From: SZUA-442 sp051011415
GTDB taxonomy: Bacteria; Actinomycetota; Acidimicrobiia; Spongiisociales; UBA5794
Assembly: GCA_051011415.1 (NCBI GenBank)
Contig: JBPCTY010000015.1
Span: 1-10,249, forward strand
DNA length: 10,249 nt
Reading direction: 5' to 3'
Position 1 is the first letter of the stretch. Each line of letters opens with the position of its first letter. Position numbers and translations under genes: made by a program. This document shows, one piece after another, positions 7,394 through 10,249 of this stretch. The notes under the pieces were generated by a model, which saw nothing but the letters and a program-made list of their open reading frames with translations, had not been told where the DNA came from and did no database searches.

Positions 7394-7585
7394 TGGTCAG
7401 AGGCTATGCGGGACTCCGCCGAACCGCTCGCCAGAACGGTGAGAGTCTGATGAGACCCGGACATCTAGCTGACTCACGCGACGCACTCACACTGGAGATC
7501 TGCATACGACGGGGAGAAGCACCGTTGAGCGCCTCGTCGTACAATCGACCGCACACTGAAACCGAGCGCCCGGAATGCGACAACC
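7394..7585. promoter_or_regulatory. Divergent intergenic region between the parvulin and NTF2-like genes
   Basis: These 192 bases must hold the promoters for both outward-facing genes. Besides a possible plus-strand -10 box, I see an ACTCAC direct repeat with 7 bases between copies (about 7482-7500). It could be an operator but may be chance. No convincing -35/-10 pair was found for the minus-strand gene, and no small gene is apparent. Confidence 0.5.
7540..7545 (+). promoter_or_regulatory. Possible -10 box (TACAAT) of the NTF2-like gene
   Basis: TACAAT matches five of six positions of the sigma-70 -10 consensus and lies about 40 bases before the ATG at 7586, a sensible distance. The bases 17-18 positions upstream (AAGCAC / GAAGCA) do not resemble TTGACA, so the assignment is tentative. 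Confidence 0.3.
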
Positions 7586-8077
7586 ATGAGCGATGAGCTC
7601 CACGACAACGCGGTCCTCCTTGAGGGCTTCTATGCCGCCCTGACAGCGCGCGACTTTCGTTCAATGGGTGCGGCGTATTCCGATGATGCGACGTTCTCTG
7701 ACCCGGTGTTCAGCGGACTCACGGCGCTTGAGACCCGAGCCATGTGGCACATGCTTTGTGAGCAGGGCACAGACTTGCTTGTGACACACTCTGACGTCAC
7801 ATCAGATGGAGACACCGGTAGTGCACGGTGGGAGGCCAGATACTCATTCGGACCGGAGGCCAGATACGTCCACAACCGCATCTCGGCAACCTTCAGATTC
7901 CGTGATGGGTTGATCCTCGAGCACACAGACGACTTCGATCTCTGGAAGTGGACGCGGATGGCCGTCGGCACGATCGGGGTGATTGGGGGTTGGAGCAACT
8001 TCGTTCAATCGAAGGTGCGATCAACCGCAAATCACAGCCTTGAGCGCTTCATCGAGGCGCATCCTGAGTATCAGTAG
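7586..8077 (+). CDS. NTF2-like / SnoaL-like family protein
   Basis: This 163-residue protein has the single-domain NTF2-like cone fold pattern. An N-terminal helix (LLEGFYAALTARDFRSMGAAY, about 11-31) is followed by YSDDATFSDPVFSGL (31-45), a second helix with TRAMWHML, then long strands RWEARYSF, NRISATFRFRDGLILEH and a final DDFDLWKW (115-122). A basic, amphipathic C-terminal helix ends the protein (about 137-157). The family holds ketosteroid-isomerase-like enzymes, polyketide cyclases and many proteins of unknown activity. The fold is recognisable but the substrate is not. There is no signal peptide. The start ATG has a weak CGGAA upstream, and a possible -10 box lies 40 bases before it. 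The gene stands alone on the plus strand between two minus-strand genes and is probably monocistronic. Confidence 0.88.
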   Translation: MSDELHDNAVLLEGFYAALTARDFRSMGAAYSDDATFSDPVFSGLTALETRAMWHMLCEQGTDLLVTHSDVTSDGDTGSARWEARYSFGPEARYVHNRISATFRFRDGLILEHTDDFDLWKWTRMAVGTIGVIGGWSNFVQSKVRSTANHSLERFIEAHPEYQ

Positions 8078-8120
8078 ACCCCACACTGCGGTGACGGGTG
8101 CTGCCCAGTAATCCGCCGCG
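8078..8120. other. Short convergent gap with no clear terminator
   Basis: These 43 bases separate the stops of the NTF2-like and acetyltransferase genes. Only short, interrupted inverted matches (GCGG with CCGC, GGG with CCC) are visible and there is no T-tract, so I do not call an intrinsic terminator. Confidence 0.4.
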
Positions 8121-8873
8121 TCAAGGCCTAAGACCAAACCATTCGTCGAGGACCCGGTCCCACTCCTGTGGCTCGACTCGTTGCTCTTGCCATTCACCGT
8201 TGCGGTAGAACTTGACGCGATCCTCGAGGAGCGTGACCCGATCTGGCCCGCCATCCAGCAAACGGGTTGCGAAGCGATTGGCCGTCCAGTGCAAGCCGTC
8301 TTCTGTCTGGAGTCGATGGCTTGCCTGGTCGAAGTCAGCGAGTGACCAGGGGTGTGTCTCAAGGCGGTAACGCGGAGAGAACACTCCGTCGATCTGTTCT
8401 TCGAGTGTGGTGCGACCTTCATTTTCGACAAGCCGGAACCAGCGATCGCCCGACTGCTGGGGTTGCTCGGTATCCAGACGTAGGGGTGTGATGAAGCTGT
8501 CGCCAAATCCCACGTCAACGAGATACGGTCGATCGAGATCGACTTGATTCACCAGATGGCTCGGTTCCGATTCGGGAGACTCCAAGAGGACCACCGCAGC
8601 TCGAGTTGTTGTGCTGAATCCGAGTGCTTCGAGGAGGGATCCAAAAGCACCGTTGATCTCAAAGCACCATCCCCCGCGACCCCTCTCCACGACCTTTGGG
8701 ACCGACCAGGCGAGGTCTGTGCGGACGCCCCTGCGAGCAAACACGTCAAGGTTCTCGAACGGAACAGCAGTGAGATGTGCGCGCTGGAGCTCCTCAAGGC
8801 CTGACCTCGAGACCTCCGGCCGTTGCGAAAGCCCGATCCGCTCCAGATAGGCGTCAAGAGTCGACTGGTCCAT
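8121..8873 (-). CDS. Arylamine N-acetyltransferase
   Basis: This 250-residue cytoplasmic enzyme transfers an acetyl group from acetyl-CoA to arylamines, hydrazines or related acceptors through a cysteine thioester. The Cys-His-Asp triad is complete: C70 in RGRGGWCFEING, H106 in SHLVNQV and D120 in LVDVGFGD, close to positions 69/107/122 of well-studied bacterial members. VPFENLDVF (37-45) is another family hallmark. The protein is slightly shorter than typical (about 270-280), mainly at the C-terminus. The ATG has a modest GGCGG just upstream. It lies 39 bases downstream of the small uncharacterised frame on the same strand and ends 43 bases from the convergent NTF2-like gene. Related acetyltransferases also act in polyketide or amide formation in actinobacteria, but no such cluster is visible, so a detoxification or general role is as likely. 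Confidence 0.93.
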   Translation of the reverse strand: MDQSTLDAYLERIGLSQRPEVSRSGLEELQRAHLTAVPFENLDVFARRGVRTDLAWSVPKVVERGRGGWCFEINGAFGSLLEALGFSTTTRAAVVLLESPESEPSHLVNQVDLDRPYLVDVGFGDSFITPLRLDTEQPQQSGDRWFRLVENEGRTTLEEQIDGVFSPRYRLETHPWSLADFDQASHRLQTEDGLHWTANRFATRLLDGGPDRVTLLEDRVKFYRNGEWQEQRVEPQEWDRVLDEWFGLRP

Positions 8874-8912
8874 CCGCCGACAATACCGCCGTAGGCACGC
8901 CGTTCTGGGCGA

Positions 8913-9196
8913 CTAGGAACCGACCGGCGTGCGGATCACATCCATCGGATCCCCCACGAACTCCTCGTCGTCGATCGTGTCGAGCAACGTCTTCCGTGCT
9001 TCGCAATCACCGTTCACGACGCCGGCCCGGCTTTGGAGGATACGCCATGCCTTGCGACGTTCAACGCAGACGAACACAAGCTGACGGGCTAGGGCGAGTG
9101 TCCGTGCCCCGTTTTTATCGTCCGTTTCGATGTATACGCCGAAGTCCTCAACCCACGACCGATGGTCTGGATCAAGGACCCGTCGTTGGACGACAT
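8913..9196 (-). CDS. Uncharacterised small protein whose start appears frameshifted or misread
   Basis: The minus strand from 9245 to 8913 is open for 110 codons and its downstream part looks like real protein: DPDHRSWVEDFGVYIETDD, then ARTLALARQLVFVCVERRKA, then an acidic end with DTIDDEEFVGDP. I do not recognise the family. This frame has no ATG, GTG or TTG before a GTG at 9077, which would give only 54 residues and has no ribosome site. A perfect AAGGAGG and an ATG at 9196 sit just upstream but in the neighbouring frame, which stops at 9089. One extra G in the GGG run of the minus-strand CGACGGGTCC (about 9175-9185) would join the two into a 94-residue protein. The likeliest explanations are a one-base sequencing or assembly error, or a genuine frameshift making a pseudogene. 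A GTG start at 9077 is the simpler but less attractive alternative. It follows the zinc-ribbon gene and precedes the acetyltransferase. Confidence 0.45.
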
Positions 9197-9199
9197 CGT

Positions 9200-9206
9200 C
9201 CTCCTT
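9200..9206 (-). promoter_or_regulatory. Strong Shine-Dalgarno sequence before the ATG at 9196
   Basis: AAGGAGG on the minus strand is followed by ACG and then ATG. The match is perfect but the 3-base spacing is short. It falls in an otherwise gene-poor stretch, which supports translation starting here. Confidence 0.5.
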
Positions 9207-9245
9207 GTGTGGAGAATGGTGCCGTTTGCCCAGATTTTGCTGGGA

Positions 9246-9623
9246 CTAGACGGATCCGAGTGGATCCGGCTTCGTTGCTGCGATTGCGGCGCCGCAGAAT
9301 TGACAGGCGTCGAGTCCTGGAGCGACCTTTGCGCCGCATTTGGAACAGTCGGATGCGAGCGGTGTCCTGCGACCGTCCAGCTGGCCGTCTTGTTCATCGA
9401 TGTGTTGGATTCGTGCGATGAGTTGCTCGTCGGTGTAGCCGCTTTCCTCGAGCAGGGACCACATGGCATCGATCACGAGAATCAGGCGATCGACTCGTTC
9501 GTTGAGATCGATGATGTCAGATACCGGATTGCCGCTCGTTTGGGCCGCTGCGGTAGCTGCGATGCGGGCGGACTGTGCCCCGTGCTGTCCGAGGATGTAG
9601 CCGGTGAGGAAGGTGAGACTCAT
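9246..9623 (-). CDS. Small coiled-coil protein with C-terminal zinc ribbon
   Basis: This is a 125-residue protein of unknown function. The N-terminus (1-28) is mildly hydrophobic and Ala-rich. Residues 36-83 form a predicted long helix (DLNERVDRLILVIDAMWSLL, then a turn, then DEQLIARIQHIDEQDGQLDG), a pattern I associate with a widespread uncharacterised bacterial family that pairs such a helix with a zinc ribbon. The C-terminal ribbon has C93-X2-C96-X10-C107-X2-C110 with the usual Cys-X2-Cys-Gly form in both knuckles, so it should bind one zinc. The role could be protein-protein contact or nucleic-acid binding; nothing here decides. Its ATG overlaps the stop of the septum-formation-like gene as ATGA, so the two are translationally coupled. 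Its TAG stop is in the same frame as the open stretch downstream (9245-8913). Confidence 0.82.
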   Translation of the reverse strand: MSLTFLTGYILGQHGAQSARIAATAAAQTSGNPVSDIIDLNERVDRLILVIDAMWSLLEESGYTDEQLIARIQHIDEQDGQLDGRRTPLASDCSKCGAKVAPGLDACQFCGAAIAATKPDPLGSV

Positions 9624-10249
9624 GCGTTTGCGGTGCGACGACCCGAACCCGTGGTCATCTGCATATCCATGTCATCGTCGAGCACCACAAGCGTGCACAA
9701 CCCCTCGTGATCACCAAGACGCCACGCATCGTCCGTCGGTATGAACGCATCGATCCAGTAGCGCGAGGTCTGATACGACTCGCCGGTGTAGGCCGAGAAC
9801 TGCGCATGGCACTCGTCGAAGAGCCAATCGAACAACGGATCCTCGCCGGGGTATGAGGAGCCCAGAGATGTTGCATCCACCACAGCAAAGACTTCTGTGT
9901 CGTGCGCCTCGCTGCAATCAAGAATCGCGACCTGATCGATCTCTATCGCTCCGGCCGAGACGAAGCAGTCGCCAACGCCAGCCTCCTGGATTGCTTCCTT
10001 CCCGTCGAAGATGCCAATCAGGACTGGCAGTGCAACCACCAGAAAGATGCCGAGCGAGATAAAGGTCCGCAGACGTGGGACCGGCACATCAAATCGCCGC
10101 TCCTTCTTCGCAGCCATCCGCGCCTCGCGCTCAAGCCACTCGGTCGATGCACTGTCCCAGGATGCGTTCGGTATCCACTCATCCCCCTCGACGGGTGACG
10201 GGGTTTCCGTTGCCACTGAGCTCTGTGGTTGGCCCAACGACTCACGCAC
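9620..10249 (-). CDS. Septum-formation-like membrane protein, N-terminus probably outside the window
   Basis: About 209 residues are visible. The first codon at the window edge is GTG and could be internal, so the start is unknown. Residues 1-60 are hydrophilic, with a basic juxtamembrane patch (EREARMAAKKERRFD). One transmembrane helix follows (62-82). An extracytoplasmic domain (88-190) has four cysteines: C95 in GVGDCFVS, C112 in LDCSEAHDTEVF, C147 in DECHAQFSAY and C185 in GLCTLVV. The order (GDC, CxxxHxxEVF, C-x-F-x-Y-G, two disulfides likely) matches the actinobacterial septum formation family domain. Members are placed at the cell envelope but their exact role is poorly defined. The end is acidic, then Gly/Arg-rich. 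It overlaps the zinc-ribbon gene by ATGA and leads this small operon within the window. Confidence 0.8.
   Translation of the reverse strand: MRESLGQPQSSVATETPSPVEGDEWIPNASWDSASTEWLEREARMAAKKERRFDVPVPRLRTFISLGIFLVVALPVLIGIFDGKEAIQEAGVGDCFVSAGAIEIDQVAILDCSEAHDTEVFAVVDATSLGSSYPGEDPLFDWLFDECHAQFSAYTGESYQTSRYWIDAFIPTDDAWRLGDHEGLCTLVVLDDDMDMQMTTGSGRRTANA

Noticed and set aside
8078..8120. Possible intrinsic terminator between the convergent genes
   Set aside because: Inverted matches are only 3-4 bases and there is no T-tract on either strand.
8777..9421. Plus-strand open frame of 214 codons covering the gap upstream of the acetyltransferase
   Set aside because: It is extremely Arg/Pro-rich and overlaps two real minus-strand genes. 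The minus-strand frame at 8913-9196 looks far more protein-like.
9162..9710. Plus-strand open frame of 182 codons opposite the zinc-ribbon gene
   Set aside because: It is the codon-aligned complement of the zinc-ribbon gene and the open stretch next to it. Its Cys-rich look comes from the complement of Ala/Thr codons.

Overview
The window is ordinary chromosomal DNA of moderately high GC (high fifties per cent by eye, not computed). It probably comes from an actinobacterium. The evidence is a VanZ-RDD fusion, a membrane-anchored septum-formation-like protein, an actinobacterial-style parvulin lipoprotein, frequent GTG starts and many 4-base gene overlaps. A placement near Acidimicrobiia is only a guess. 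I see no rRNA, tRNA, CRISPR array, insertion sequence, integrase or phage gene.

Layout. At the left, two plus-strand genes sit 7 bases apart: the 3' part of a flippase-like multispan membrane protein (1-948) and a PAP2-type phosphatase (956-1618). They converge on a long minus-strand block that reads right to left: parvulin lipoprotein (7393-6482), class V aminotransferase / cysteine-desulfurase-like protein (6442-5225), MFS transporter (5156-3999), VanZ-RDD membrane protein (4002-2896), alpha-carbonic anhydrase (2906-2247) and a small glycine-rich PH-like protein (2178-1615). The MFS, VanZ-RDD and carbonic anhydrase genes overlap end to start by 4 and 11 bases, so they look like one translationally coupled unit. 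The others are separated by 39-68 bases.

Right part. A single plus-strand NTF2/SnoaL-like gene (7586-8077) diverges from the parvulin gene across a 192-base promoter region and converges on an arylamine N-acetyltransferase (8873-8121). Upstream of the acetyltransferase on the same strand are an uncharacterised small protein whose start appears disrupted (8913-9196), a small coiled-coil/zinc-ribbon protein (9623-9246) and a septum-formation-like membrane protein that runs off the right edge (10249-9620). The last two overlap in an ATGA.

Function. The left pair is envelope and lipid related. The middle block mixes periplasmic folding, PLP chemistry, transport and CO2/bicarbonate interconversion, with no single pathway evident. 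The most useful non-obvious observation is a protein-like reading frame at 8913-9196 that has a perfect Shine-Dalgarno sequence and ATG, but in a frame one base off. I found no convincing new multi-gene system.
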